29,006 nt of DNA from a virus: IMG/VR virus record IMGVR_UViG_3300005617_000406, positions 1 to 29,006 of that record, one strand, 5' to 3'. The notes under the pieces are model-generated. The model was not told the origin of the DNA. It was given only the letters and a program-made list of their open reading frames with translations, and made no database searches. Shown in pieces: positions 21,122-28,306 of this stretch. The first letter of the stretch is position 1; the number at the start of each line of letters is the position of its first letter. The translations under genes and the position numbers were made by a program.

Positions 21122-22626
21122 GCCACCTTCCCGAAGGCGCGGGGACTACGGGCGCGCAGGCGGCGCATGATGTCGGCCGGCGAGCCGGGCGGAATCGGCA
21201 CGGTGACCGCTTTGCGATCGGGCGAGGGCCGCGACATGACGAAGTAGCGCAGCGCATCAGCCGCGTGGTCTTCGCCGTCGGTGTCGACGTCTTCCGGCTT
21301 CATCTTGTCGCTGATGAGCGACGGCAGCGTGCGAATGAGATACGCGCAGTCGGGATGCACCATCAGCCAGGGTTTGCCGTCCGGCGCGAGCTGCAACCAT
21401 TCGCGCAGCCGCTTCCACCCGTTCAGGCGGTCCTTGTCCGCCTGCTGGAGCGGGACGCCGTAGCGGGCGAAGGTCTGCGCCGCCGATTCGCCGGTATCGC
21501 TCTCGGGCGTCCACAGGCTGGTATCGGCCACCGTCATGCGGATCGCGCCGGTGTGCAGATCCTTGGTCCTGGCGACGATCCCCTTCGCCTGGTCGCTGTT
21601 GATGACGCGCACCGGCTCCCACTCGGCGCGGACGTAGGCGCGCCCGTCCCACATCGCGATCCAGAGGACCGCCGCGGGTTTGACGAAGCCGCCGTCCACG
21701 GCCCGATACCACGTCGCCGTCGGGGGGATAGTCAGGACGCCGACGTGCGTCGCCTTCCGCCATTCGGTGAAGTACTGGCCGGGGAAAATGTCCCAGTCGC
21801 CGTCGCGGTACGCCTTCCGCAGTTGCGGCGGCAGGGCCAGGAGTTTCTTTTCGTAGTCCTTGTCGAGATACGGGTTGTCTTCGAGCTTGGACGGGATGAA
21901 GCAGTAGTCCGCGGGGCGATAGTCGGGGTATTCGTCGGTGTCCACGGTCTTGTCGATGAACTTCATCCGCACCCAGTGCGACTGCGGCCCGCCGGGGTTG
22001 GTGCCGGCGATGACTTTCGGGACGATGCCCGGCTTGGACGAGCGCGCCGACGAACTGATGAGGAGAAACTGCGTTTCCTCGAACGTCACCAGCTCGTCGA
22101 AGATGATGAGGTCGTATTCCGACGAGAGGTAGTGCGCCGCATCGGCCGAGGTTTCGCAGTGCCCGAAGCGCAGGGTCGAGCCGTTGCGGTAGCGCAGGAG
22201 CTTCGCGGACGCGACGAAGTCGGCGTCGAGCTCGGGCGCTTCGAGCTCCATGTTGATGAGGTGATTGTCCTGCAACTCGGCAAACGTCCGCCGGAGCAGG
22301 AGCACGCGGAAGTGCGGCGTCGTCAAACACTGGGTGTGCGCGATTTCGCGCAGCGCTTTCGACTTCGAGCCGCCGCGCGCGCCGCCGAACAGGATGTAGG
22401 TCGCCGGCCCCGCGACGGCTTCGATCGCTTCGACCTGGCGCGGGAGCGGGACGAAGCGGCAGCGGCGTTCGCGCTTGATCGTGACGATCATCGCGTGCTG
22501 GACTTGGCGGCGCCAGCAGGCTTCGGTCGGACACACCCAGGGCTCGAGCGTGAGCACGGCCACCGACCCGCGCACGAACGGACTCCCACACCAGCAACAG
22601 CGGGCGAGCGGATGCGTCTCGGTCAT
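21118..22626 (-). CDS. terL: Terminase large subunit
   Basis: The 502-residue ATPase-nuclease carries Walker A GGARGGSKS (81-89), Walker B DLIIFDE (172-178), the coupling motif AGTNPGG (207-213) and RNase-H-like nuclease acids at VDGGF (D311), VADTS (D368) and GEDHAADAL (D453). It pumps DNA through the portal and cuts it. An additional N-terminal segment with C-C-W-C (10-13) and C-P-T-E-A-C (32-37) forms a likely zinc knuckle, unusual for a large terminase. It overlaps portal and beta-helix genes by four bases each. TerS is not adjacent; two virion-type genes separate them. Confidence 0.95.
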   Translation of the reverse strand: MTETHPLARCCWCGSPFVRGSVAVLTLEPWVCPTEACWRRQVQHAMIVTIKRERRCRFVPLPRQVEAIEAVAGPATYILFGGARGGSKSKALREIAHTQCLTTPHFRVLLLRRTFAELQDNHLINMELEAPELDADFVASAKLLRYRNGSTLRFGHCETSADAAHYLSSEYDLIIFDELVTFEETQFLLISSSARSSKPGIVPKVIAGTNPGGPQSHWVRMKFIDKTVDTDEYPDYRPADYCFIPSKLEDNPYLDKDYEKKLLALPPQLRKAYRDGDWDIFPGQYFTEWRKATHVGVLTIPPTATWYRAVDGGFVKPAAVLWIAMWDGRAYVRAEWEPVRVINSDQAKGIVARTKDLHTGAIRMTVADTSLWTPESDTGESAAQTFARYGVPLQQADKDRLNGWKRLREWLQLAPDGKPWLMVHPDCAYLIRTLPSLISDKMKPEDVDTDGEDHAADALRYFVMSRPSPDRKAVTVPIPPGSPADIMRRLRARSPRAFGKVA

Positions 22627-24038
22627 GTCTGACGGACCAGACCGAGTGTCTGCAGCGTCGTCACCACCTGATCGACGGTGCGGCCGGTGCCCGTCGCCAA
22701 GAGCGGTTGCGCGGCCAGGACCGTGCCGCCCGCATCGACGACGGCGGCCCCCGTCTGGCCGGTGATCTGATTCACGCCGAGCACCCAGGGCAGCACCGGC
22801 GCTGTCGCCGACGCGCGAATCCCCACCGCGAACGCGGTGAAGCCCGCCGTGATCGTCTTGGTGCCGCGGACCAGCACGTTGCCGGTGACGAGCCCGCGAT
22901 TGGCGCCGTCCCGCAAGAAAATCCCGACCGCCTGATTGACGATCGTGTCGTCAGCGAAGACGTCGACGATCGTGTTGCCGACGATCGCGACGTCGTAGTT
23001 GTTGTACCAGGCGTTGATGCCGATCGGCGCCGGCTCGATCACGGTGTTGCCGCTGATCGGCACGCCGCGCGTATTGCGGACCATGATGCCGCCCACGCCC
23101 GGCGCGACCGCCGCCCCGCCACAGCCGCGCACCACGTTCCCGACGATCGCCCCCGTGGCGAGCTCCACCGGCGTGCCGGCCGTGACGCCGGCCCCGAGCA
23201 GTTGAATCCCCGGATAGCCGGCCGACCCGTCGGTGACTTCACTATCGACGACGTTGCCGACGATGGCGCAGTCGATCGAGGCGTAGGTTTCGACGCCGCC
23301 GACCACGCTGGAGCCGACGCTGATCCCGAGGCGGCAGTGCCGCACGACGTTGCCGCGGATGGTGAGCCGCTGGCCGGCGTGCGCGTCGATCCCCTCCCAG
23401 CCGGCGACATCGCGGACGACGTTGTCGCTGATGACGACGTCACTCGACCGCGGATAGAGCGTGAGGCTGGCCTGCCCCTGCCGGGTCACGGCAATCCCGT
23501 AAGCATTGGTGACGACGGTCCCGGTGAGGTGGGTGATGTGATTCTGGCTGATCACGCCGCGCTGGACGGACGTGCCCAGGATGCCGGCGTAGCCGATGTC
23601 GCGGATCGTATTGCCGACGACCCGGAAGTCCGTGACCCAGTCGAGCAGGACGCCGGCGTCGCCCCAGTTCCGCAGCGCGCAGCCCTCGATCGTGAGATCG
23701 GTGACCGGATCGGCGGCCGAGGCCCCCGCGACCCGGATGCCCGCTTCCTGCAGCGCGGCCGGGGCGGTGTGTTGCACGCCGGTCAGCCGGAGCCGGCGCA
23801 CCGTGACGCGGGACGCCGTGACGACGAGTCCCGGCGTGCCGGGGCGCGTGTGCTGGAGTTCGCTCTGCTGCCCGTCGAAGGTCAGGGGTTTGGTAATCCG
23901 CAGCGCCGCCGTCAGGGCATAGGTCTCGCCGCGTGCCGGACAGACGACCGTGCCGCCCGGCGGGCACTGGTCGAGCGCCGCCTGGAGCGCCGCCGTGTCG
24001 GTCGCGCCGCCGTACCCCTGGCTCGCCCCGAGGTCCAT
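22623..24038 (-). CDS. Right-handed beta-helix protein (tailspike or polysaccharide lyase-like)
   Basis: The 471-residue protein begins MDLGASQGYGGATDTAALQAALDQCPPGGTVVCPARGETYALTAALRITKPLTFDG, the pattern of a parallel beta-helix capped by a short helix, as in pectate-lyase-like proteins. Repeated turns follow with Asn-Thr/Asn-Val motifs (RLTIRGNVVRHC, CAIVGNVVDSE, AIVGNVVRGCG, AIVGNTIVDV). Such proteins act as tailspikes or depolymerases. No signal peptide is seen. Its location between TerS and TerL, away from the tail genes, is unusual. It starts one base after the preceding TAA and overlaps TerL in ATGA form. Confidence 0.85.
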   Translation of the reverse strand: MDLGASQGYGGATDTAALQAALDQCPPGGTVVCPARGETYALTAALRITKPLTFDGQQSELQHTRPGTPGLVVTASRVTVRRLRLTGVQHTAPAALQEAGIRVAGASAADPVTDLTIEGCALRNWGDAGVLLDWVTDFRVVGNTIRDIGYAGILGTSVQRGVISQNHITHLTGTVVTNAYGIAVTRQGQASLTLYPRSSDVVISDNVVRDVAGWEGIDAHAGQRLTIRGNVVRHCRLGISVGSSVVGGVETYASIDCAIVGNVVDSEVTDGSAGYPGIQLLGAGVTAGTPVELATGAIVGNVVRGCGGAAVAPGVGGIMVRNTRGVPISGNTVIEPAPIGINAWYNNYDVAIVGNTIVDVFADDTIVNQAVGIFLRDGANRGLVTGNVLVRGTKTITAGFTAFAVGIRASATAPVLPWVLGVNQITGQTGAAVVDAGGTVLAAQPLLATGTGRTVDQVVTTLQTLGLVRQT

Positions 24039-24039
24039 G

Positions 24040-24759
24040 TTACGGGAGCGCCTCGACGAGGAGCAGCGTCGCGGTCACGTCGCCCGAGGCGGCCGAGCTC
24101 TGCCCGGTGACCTTGATGACCACCGCCCCGCTCAACGTTTCCGTCGGCGCCGCATTCGTGACGCCAAACGACAGGTTGTTGTCCGAGAAGCGCGCGGTGG
24201 AGACCTGGGTCGTCGCCCCGGTCCGCACCACGGTCGCCATGCCATCAAAGGGCCGATTATTCGCGGCCGAGGCGAGGGTGGCGATGAGGGTGGCGCCGAA
24301 ATAGAGGCGAATCGTCTTCGTATTCGCGTTGGCGGCTTGCGTCGCCGCAAACGAGATCCGGACGGCCATGCCGGTGGCGCTCAACGAGGCCGCCGGCAGG
24401 CTATAGGTCATCAGATCGGTTTCGCCGGTCGTGACGTTGCTCGCCGGCGTCGTGTTCGACGTCAGGCGGCCACTCGGCACATAGGTCGCCGTCCCCGCCC
24501 CGAAGGGCAACACCGCGGATCCCCCCGTCCCGAACGTGGTCAGCAGATACCCGTTGGCATCGGTCCGGAGCCGGATGTTCTGGAAGTTCTGCCGGGCACT
24601 ATCCGGGCCGGTGTAGGCGACACTCGACGTCAACAGATAGTTGTTCGCGTCCGTCTTCACCAACAGCCGCGAGGGAATCCCCGTCTGCTGCGCATAGAGG
24701 ACCGTCGTCAGGAGGAGGAGCGTGCCTGCGGCGAGGAGCCAGCGTGCGTGTCGTCGCAT
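24040..24759 (-). CDS. Exported beta-repeat protein, 239 aa
   Basis: The start MRRHARWLLAAGTLLLLTTVLYAQQ is a clear Sec signal peptide with a likely cut after YAQ. The mature part has the motif TDAN(N/G)YLLT twice, about 26 residues apart (KTDANNYLLT, RTDANGYLLT), then a beta-sandwich-like domain (MTYSLPAASLSATGMAVRISFAATQAANANTKTIRLYFGATLIATL...). The frame is open upstream but the ATG is chosen at the leader. The repeat motif recalls phage structural proteins, but the signal peptide suggests export. A GC hairpin lies in its leader (24778-24793). Confidence 0.75.
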   Translation of the reverse strand: MRRHARWLLAAGTLLLLTTVLYAQQTGIPSRLLVKTDANNYLLTSSVAYTGPDSARQNFQNIRLRTDANGYLLTTFGTGGSAVLPFGAGTATYVPSGRLTSNTTPASNVTTGETDLMTYSLPAASLSATGMAVRISFAATQAANANTKTIRLYFGATLIATLASAANNRPFDGMATVVRTGATTQVSTARFSDNNLSFGVTNAAPTETLSGAVVIKVTGQSSAASGDVTATLLLVEALP

Positions 24760-25068
24760 CCCTTTTTTCTTTCTCGGCCCCGTTTGTCCGGGGAAAATCC
24801 TACGGGGACTACAGGCCCCACCCCCCGCCGCCGCCAAGCGAACCGCGCGCCCGGGCTGAACCAAACACGCCCGACCGGTCCACTGCGCCAGCGAGCATCC
24901 CTTCGCGGCCTCGTCCCTGCCCCTGCTTACACGTCCTGCGCGTATGCAGGCCAGGTTAACAATATGCTACTTATCAGACGCAAAGAGAGAGCGAAAGACA
25001 GTCGACTCAACGAGTTACCGGGACACCCTACGGTCGAGGTGAAGCGACAGAGACGGACACAGTGGACG
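24760..25068. other. 309-bp intergenic region between TerS and exported protein
   Basis: No gene is supported here. It holds a short stem (CCCCG 24778-24782 and CGGGG 24789-24793, six-base loop) and a more A+T-rich stretch at about 24950-25040, including GTTAAC and GATAAG on the - strand. That stretch could hold a weak leftward promoter for the late operon, but no box pair with proper spacing stands out. Confidence 0.4.
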
Positions 25069-25662
25069 TTACGCGGACTTTCCCCGTTTGCCCTTATGCA
25101 GCGCCGTATGCACCCGAGCGCGTGGAGCTGCGGCCACTGGCGGTAGCGCGAGCGGCACCACGTCGAGGGCCACGGCCTGGACCGGCGCGTCGAGGGCCTG
25201 GCTGTCGCGCTCGCCGCCGGCGTGGATGCTGACGCGCACGTCAGCGTCTCTGGCGCCAATCTGCACGATCACCCGCGGCGCGGTGCTGTCTTCGCTGCGG
25301 CGGCCCCAGCGATCGGGGTATTTCCGCTCCATCAGCGTCGCGCCGGCGGCCCAGAACTTCGGGTCATCGCTGGCTTTCAGCATGTTGCGGGTCACGCGTC
25401 GCTCGGATTCCGCCTCGGCTCTTTTATATGCGCTCAGGAAGTGGTTGAACGGGATTTCCCCGTCTTCGCCGCGCTTCAACCACGAATAGACCGTATTGGG
25501 GGCTAATCCCGCCAGCGCCGCGGCCGGTTGCATCTGCAGCCCTTCCTGTAACTCGGTCAGGAATATCTGAATCGTGGCGGCATCGGCAATCGTGCTGGGG
25601 CGGCCGGCCCCACTGGGGGTATAGGCGGAGGCGATGGCCTGGGCGACGGCGGGAATGTTCAC
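25069..25662 (-). CDS. terS: Terminase small subunit-like HTH protein
   Basis: The core ATIQIFLTELQEGLQMQPAAALAGLAPNTVYSWLKRGEDGEIPFNHFLSAYKRAEAESERRVTRNMLKASDDPKFWAAGATLMERKYPDRWG combines a homeodomain-like helix-turn-helix with the ending that small terminases use before their oligomerisation part. TerS recognises the packaging site and regulates TerL. The C-terminus (ALDVVPLALPPVAAAPRARVHTALHKGKRGKSA) is Ala/Pro-rich and basic. The start is uncertain: a GTG at 25662 (VNIPAVAQ...) is preferred because the residues before it are Arg/Pro-rich and lack a fold, but a GTG at 25809 is in frame. Confidence 0.82.
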   Translation of the reverse strand: MNIPAVAQAIASAYTPSGAGRPSTIADAATIQIFLTELQEGLQMQPAAALAGLAPNTVYSWLKRGEDGEIPFNHFLSAYKRAEAESERRVTRNMLKASDDPKFWAAGATLMERKYPDRWGRRSEDSTAPRVIVQIGARDADVRVSIHAGGERDSQALDAPVQAVALDVVPLALPPVAAAPRARVHTALHKGKRGKSA

Positions 25663-25790
25663 GTCTTCGGCTGGCCCTCGGGGCGATGTAGATGGTCGGG
25701 GCGTCAGTGCACGGCGTTCGCGCTGCTCACGCGCTGTGTACTGCCGATCGCGAGTATGCGCGCAATTTGGATGATGTCTAGAGGGGGGTC

Positions 25791-25815
25791 CACAGCCACG
25801 CACAGTCACGCACAG
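25791..25815. repeat. Short tandem iterons CACAG(C/T)CACG
   Basis: CACAGCCACG (25791-25800), CACAGTCACG (25801-25810) and a partial CACAG (25811-25815) form a ten-base tandem, one helical turn per unit. Such phased units suit a multi-subunit DNA-binding protein. They lie just upstream of the terminase small subunit gene, so a packaging (pac/cos) or regulator site is possible. Confidence 0.5.
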
Positions 25816-25833
25816 ATAAAGGCTGAACTTTAT
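25816..25833. repeat. Inverted repeat ATAAAG-N6-CTTTAT
   Basis: ATAAAG (25816-25821) and CTTTAT (25828-25833) flank GCTGAA and directly follow the iterons. It may be a protein-binding dyad or a small hairpin. The arms are only six bases. Confidence 0.4.
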
Positions 25834-25877
25834 TTGCGGACGGGGCGGCTAAGTGAGGCACGGCCCGTTGACAGCCG

Positions 25878-25908
25878 CTATGCAGGAATCGCTGGATACG
25901 CTGCATAG
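25878..25908. repeat. 8-bp inverted repeat CTATGCAG-N15-CTGCATAG
   Basis: CTATGCAG (25878-25885) and CTGCATAG (25901-25908) are perfect arms separated by 15 bases, so half-site centres are about two helical turns apart. This suits a dimeric regulator more than a terminator. A TTGACA box lies five bases before the left arm. Confidence 0.5.
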
Positions 25909-26062
25909 TGAGATGGGGGTCTCGGTTCTGTAGGACAAACCACGATACGTGATACGCGTTGGGACGAGGGCGGCGGAGGGCCGCTCGGTGACCACGCATC
26001 GGGGCTCGGGCCCGGTTCCTGCCGTGCCGAGGAGATTCTTTTCCGGAGCTGGTCGATTCCTG

Positions 26063-26091
26063 TTGACACCCATAGCGGTATGGGTTATCCT
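26063..26091 (+). promoter_or_regulatory. Strong sigma70-type promoter with internal palindromic operator
   Basis: TTGACA (26063-26068) and TATCCT (26086-26091) are 17 bases apart. The spacer is almost wholly occupied by the perfect palindrome ACCCATA-GCGG-TATGGGT (26068-26085), seven-base arms. A repressor bound there would block RNA polymerase. Transcription should start at about 26098, so the first gene's ATG (26099) would be at the very 5' end of the message. Confidence 0.78.
26068..26085. promoter_or_regulatory. Palindromic operator between -35 and -10
   Basis: The perfect dyad ACCCATAGCGGTATGGGT overlaps the last base of the -35 box and ends at the base before the -10 box. Arms of seven bases with a four-base centre match the half-site spacing of small dimeric phage repressors. 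I found no second full copy in the window by eye; ACCCATA occurs once more as a half site inside the HTH gene at about 27365. The repressor itself is not in the window. Confidence 0.65.
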
Positions 26092-26098
26092 TCTGTTC

Positions 26099-26293
26099 AT
26101 GAAGAACACGAACGTCCCCGGCGCCACCCTCACCTACGACGCCTTCGCCGCGCTCTACCGCGCCACGTTCACCACGATGATGTCCTACACCCTCGAACAG
26201 GCCGGCTCCAGCATCTACGTCGAGAAGCTCGCGGACCTGGCCGACGCGTATCCGGAGTGGGCGGATCAGGTGGAAGCGGAAGGCGGCCGCTAA
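26099..26293 (+). CDS. Small protein, first gene of the + strand operon
   Basis: MKNTNVPGATLTYDAFAALYRATFTTMMSYTLEQAGSSIYVEKLADLADAYPEWADQVEAEGGR is 64 residues, mainly helical, acidic, with two or three helices. From memory it resembles small unannotated phage proteins; no function is assigned. There is no ribosome site; the predicted transcript start is within a base or two of the ATG, so it should be translated from a leaderless message, as for lambda cI made from pRM. Its stop overlaps the next start (TAATG). Confidence 0.75.
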   Translation: MKNTNVPGATLTYDAFAALYRATFTTMMSYTLEQAGSSIYVEKLADLADAYPEWADQVEAEGGR

Positions 26294-26544
26294 TGAAAAC
26301 CTACATCGTCGCGCGCCGCGAGAATCCGACGCACATCGTGGCCACCGTGAACGCGGATGGCCCGATGGACGCCTGCAAGCACGCTGCAGCGCTGGACGGC
26401 CGCGGTAAGAATGCCCTCGGCTACGTCGTCGTCAATGGCCGCACGGTCGGCGATGTCCTGATGGCGCGCGACATCGCGTCCCCGCCCTACCGTCGGCGCA
26501 CCGATGGCCGCCTGGAACGGCTCAGCGACGGCGAGGTGCTGTGA
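26293..26544 (+). CDS. Hypothetical protein, 83 aa
   Basis: MKTYIVARRENPTHIVATVNADGPMDACKHAAALDGRGKNALGYVVVNGRTVGDVLMARDI is a compact alpha/beta fragment with strands (TYIVARR, HIVATVNA, GYVVVNGR) and a helix (GPMDACKHAAALDG). The C-terminus is basic (PPYRRRTDGRLERLSDG). No family recognised. It is coupled to the gene before (TAATG) and after (TGATG), so all three come from the operator-controlled promoter. Confidence 0.7.
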   Translation: MKTYIVARRENPTHIVATVNADGPMDACKHAAALDGRGKNALGYVVVNGRTVGDVLMARDIASPPYRRRTDGRLERLSDGEVL

Positions 26545-26684
26545 TGGCGAAGAATCCCGCCGCCGTCGCCCTTGGCCGGCTCGGCGGCTTAGCCGGGAAA
26601 GGGAAGACGAGTCCGGCGAAAGCGGCGGCAGCGCGGCTCAACGGCCTGAAGGGTGGCGCGCCGAAGAAGCCGAAGACGTCATGA
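26544..26684 (+). CDS. 46-aa basic Gly/Ala/Lys-rich protein
   Basis: The frame reads MAKNPAAVALGRLGGLAGKGKTSP..., with repeated GRLGG, AKAAAARLNGLKGG and a tail APKKPKTS. Proteins of this shape (N-terminal ALGR-GG, C-terminal ARxNGxKGG and lysines) are common as short accessory proteins in phages and soil bacteria; the function is unknown. The ATG overlaps the upstream TGA (TGATG). The stop overlaps the convergent gene's stop within the palindrome TCATGA. Confidence 0.65.
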   Translation: MAKNPAAVALGRLGGLAGKGKTSPAKAAAARLNGLKGGAPKKPKTS

Positions 26685-26903
26685 CGGGATGTCCTCCGCG
26701 GGAGCAGACGGTAAGGTCTCCGAGGACACCACGCCGAGCCGCTGCGGATTGTGCGTGATCAGGGTCACGACCGGCGAGGCGCAGCCTTCGTGATAGACCA
26801 TCAGCGGGTTGATGTCGGCGTGCTGGTTGACCATGAACTCCACCGCCCCGCCGCAGTGGTCGCACGGCAGGATGAGTTGCAGCGCCTTCGGAAAGTGGTC
26901 CAT
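26679..26903 (-). CDS. Small zinc-binding-like protein, 74 aa
   Basis: MDHFPKALQLILPCDHCGGAVEFMVNQHADINPLMVYHEGC has C-D-H-C at 14-17 and then H-E-G-C at residues 38-41, giving a probable single zinc site of a CxxC...HxxC type. The rest (ASPVVTLITHNPQRLGVVS) is beta-like. The ATG at 26903 overlaps the preceding TGA by one base; the frame is open 13 codons further upstream. Role unknown. Confidence 0.7.
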   Translation of the reverse strand: MDHFPKALQLILPCDHCGGAVEFMVNQHADINPLMVYHEGCASPVVTLITHNPQRLGVVSSETLPSAPAEDIPS

Positions 26904-27145
26904 CACACCTCCTCTGCCTCCGCCATCATCGCGCGGAGACACTCCGCCACGGCCTGGCCGGCCGCGTTGAAATTCTCGGGGCGACCGGGCGGGGCGGTCC
27001 GCATGAAGCCGAGTAAGCCGAGCATCAGCCCCGCGAGGATCTGCGTCGGCGCGACGCCCGCCTTCACGCGGGCTCTCGCGATGTCGAGCACCCGATCGGA
27101 AATCTCGTCCGCTGCGGCCCAGCGCGGATCATGCGTCGCGGCCAT
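26903..27145 (-). CDS. Hypothetical helical protein, 80 aa
   Basis: MAATHDPRWAAADEISDRVLDIARARVKAGVAPTQILAGLMLGLLGFM is a helical pair with a hydrophobic stretch (AGLMLGLLGFM) that could contact a membrane or a partner. The second half (ENFNAAGQAVAECLRAMMAEAEEV) is another helix. GGAG stands five bases before the ATG. No family recognised. The 85-base gap upstream to the HTH gene has only an 8-codon start-stop frame. Confidence 0.7.
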   Translation of the reverse strand: MAATHDPRWAAADEISDRVLDIARARVKAGVAPTQILAGLMLGLLGFMRTAPPGRPENFNAAGQAVAECLRAMMAEAEEV

Positions 27146-27230
27146 CTGGTCTCCTCTGCTCCGTCAGGATTACCGATCTCGCCAATGCGTGGTCATCCGC
27201 TCCCCGCCTGACACCACCGTCCCAACGCGT

Positions 27231-27416
27231 CTAATCGTCGTCGTCCTGCTCGTCGGTCGGCTGATGTGCCGGGGGGGGCAGATTCCGGATCCGCACCACC
27301 TTGAAGATCCGATACGTCTCCAAGGCGTGTTCCTCGAGCAACCGATACACCGTATGCCGGGACAACCCATAGGTCCGGGCATAGGCGCTGAGACTGAGCC
27401 AGTCCGGGGCGATCAT
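27231..27416 (-). CDS. Excisionase-like HTH protein, 61 aa
   Basis: MIAPDWLSLSAYARTYGLSRHTVYRLLEEHALETYRIFKVVRIRN fits the excisionase / HTH_17 domain: helix at SAYARTYG, turn, recognition helix SRHTVYRLLEEH, then a basic wing (FKVVRIRN). The tail is acidic (DEQDDDD). Small proteins of this type bind DNA as regulators or as recombination directionality factors. This is the second such domain in the window; the other is at 1753-1998. ATGA coupling links it to the upstream 297-residue gene. Confidence 0.75.
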   Translation of the reverse strand: MIAPDWLSLSAYARTYGLSRHTVYRLLEEHALETYRIFKVVRIRNLPPPAHQPTDEQDDDD

Positions 27417-28306
27417 GGCGGCGCTCCAGGGGGGGGATCGGGGGAGGAGGGGAGGGCGGCGTCGCTGAAGTCTCTCAGCCGAATGGCACGGAGCACGCGG
27501 AGCACCAACCGTAACGTGCTGGCCGACAGCCGCACACCAGCCGTGTCCTGATAGGTGATCGTGCGTCGTTCCTCCTGCTCCAGTTCCACCCATGCATGCG
27601 CGCCAATTCCAAGCACGGCACACTGTGACATCGTCTCGCCCCAGCGATAGGTGTCTTGCGCGCGTAGCCTCGGATAGACCGCGCTGTAGACGAACGGCTC
27701 TCCGAAACGGTCCTCACACGCCCCACATCGCCAGCGCCATCCCGCCACGTTCCACAGCAGGATGTCCGCACTGCGACAGCGTGGGCATCGTGGAAGGTCG
27801 TCCAAACTGCGCGGGTCGTCTTCGGTCCGGCTGCTATCACGGGATGATTCGTCTCCGGTCGGCGCGTGGTCTGCCGGATCGGATTGCCCGAATCGCCCAA
27901 TACGCGCATGAGACTCTTCGTCGGTCACTTCGTTGGACTGACCAGAACCAGTAGGACGCGGAGCGCCACCCACATCAGGCCGACGATCGGGAGCAGTTTC
28001 ACCTTCTTCCTCCTGGTGGGGCACGGGGACGGCGAGCAGGGCGAGTTCCGCTTCAATCGCCCGATGATGCGCTCCGGCGATCGGGCGGCCGGTGAGCATC
28101 TGGGCTTCCGCTCGGGCATTCACCCGCTGCACAAACGCCTGAATCGCCGCGGTTTCACAGTCCATCTGCACAGGCTGCGTTCCGTCATGCAGCCAGCGAT
28201 CGAAGATTCGTTCAATCGCGATGGCCTGGGGGTGCGCCACCTTATCGCAGTCGTAGAACCGTTCGAGCTCCGCGAGATCCGCCTTGAGTGCCGCGAAGTC
28301 CTCCAT
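27413..28306 (-). CDS. Hypothetical protein with zinc ribbon, 297 aa
   Basis: The N-terminal part (MEDFAALKADLAELERFYDCDKVAHPQAIAIERIFDRWLHDGTQPVQMDCETAAIQAFVQRVNARAEAQMLTG) is helical. A disordered acidic-polar stretch (about 95-170) follows, then a zinc ribbon CPRC...WRCGAC (CxxC pairs about 17 residues apart). The C-terminal third contains strands and helix (MSQCAVLGIGAHAWVELEQEERRTITYQD, LVLRVLRAIRL). I recognise no family. AGGAGG lies before the ATG. It may be an early accessory or DNA-associated protein. Confidence 0.7.
   Translation of the reverse strand: MEDFAALKADLAELERFYDCDKVAHPQAIAIERIFDRWLHDGTQPVQMDCETAAIQAFVQRVNARAEAQMLTGRPIAGAHHRAIEAELALLAVPVPHQEEEGETAPDRRPDVGGAPRPTGSGQSNEVTDEESHARIGRFGQSDPADHAPTGDESSRDSSRTEDDPRSLDDLPRCPRCRSADILLWNVAGWRWRCGACEDRFGEPFVYSAVYPRLRAQDTYRWGETMSQCAVLGIGAHAWVELEQEERRTITYQDTAGVRLSASTLRLVLRVLRAIRLRDFSDAALPSSPDPPPGAPP

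Larger units (their letters stand above)
25663..26062. promoter_or_regulatory. Control region between late operon and + strand operon
   Basis: About 400 bases without a supported gene, upstream of divergent transcription units. It contains short iterons, two inverted repeats (listed separately), a lone TTGACA (25868-25873) without a good -10 box, and a GATACG pair at 25949-25960 that is probably chance. It is a natural place for late-promoter control, a packaging signal recognised by TerS, or a regulator-binding array. Confidence 0.5.

Noticed and set aside
25663-25809. N-terminal extension of the terminase small subunit from a GTG at 25809
   Set aside because: The 49 added residues are Arg/Pro/Thr-rich with no fold, and the region holds iterons that look regulatory; the GTG at 25662 is preferred, though not proven.
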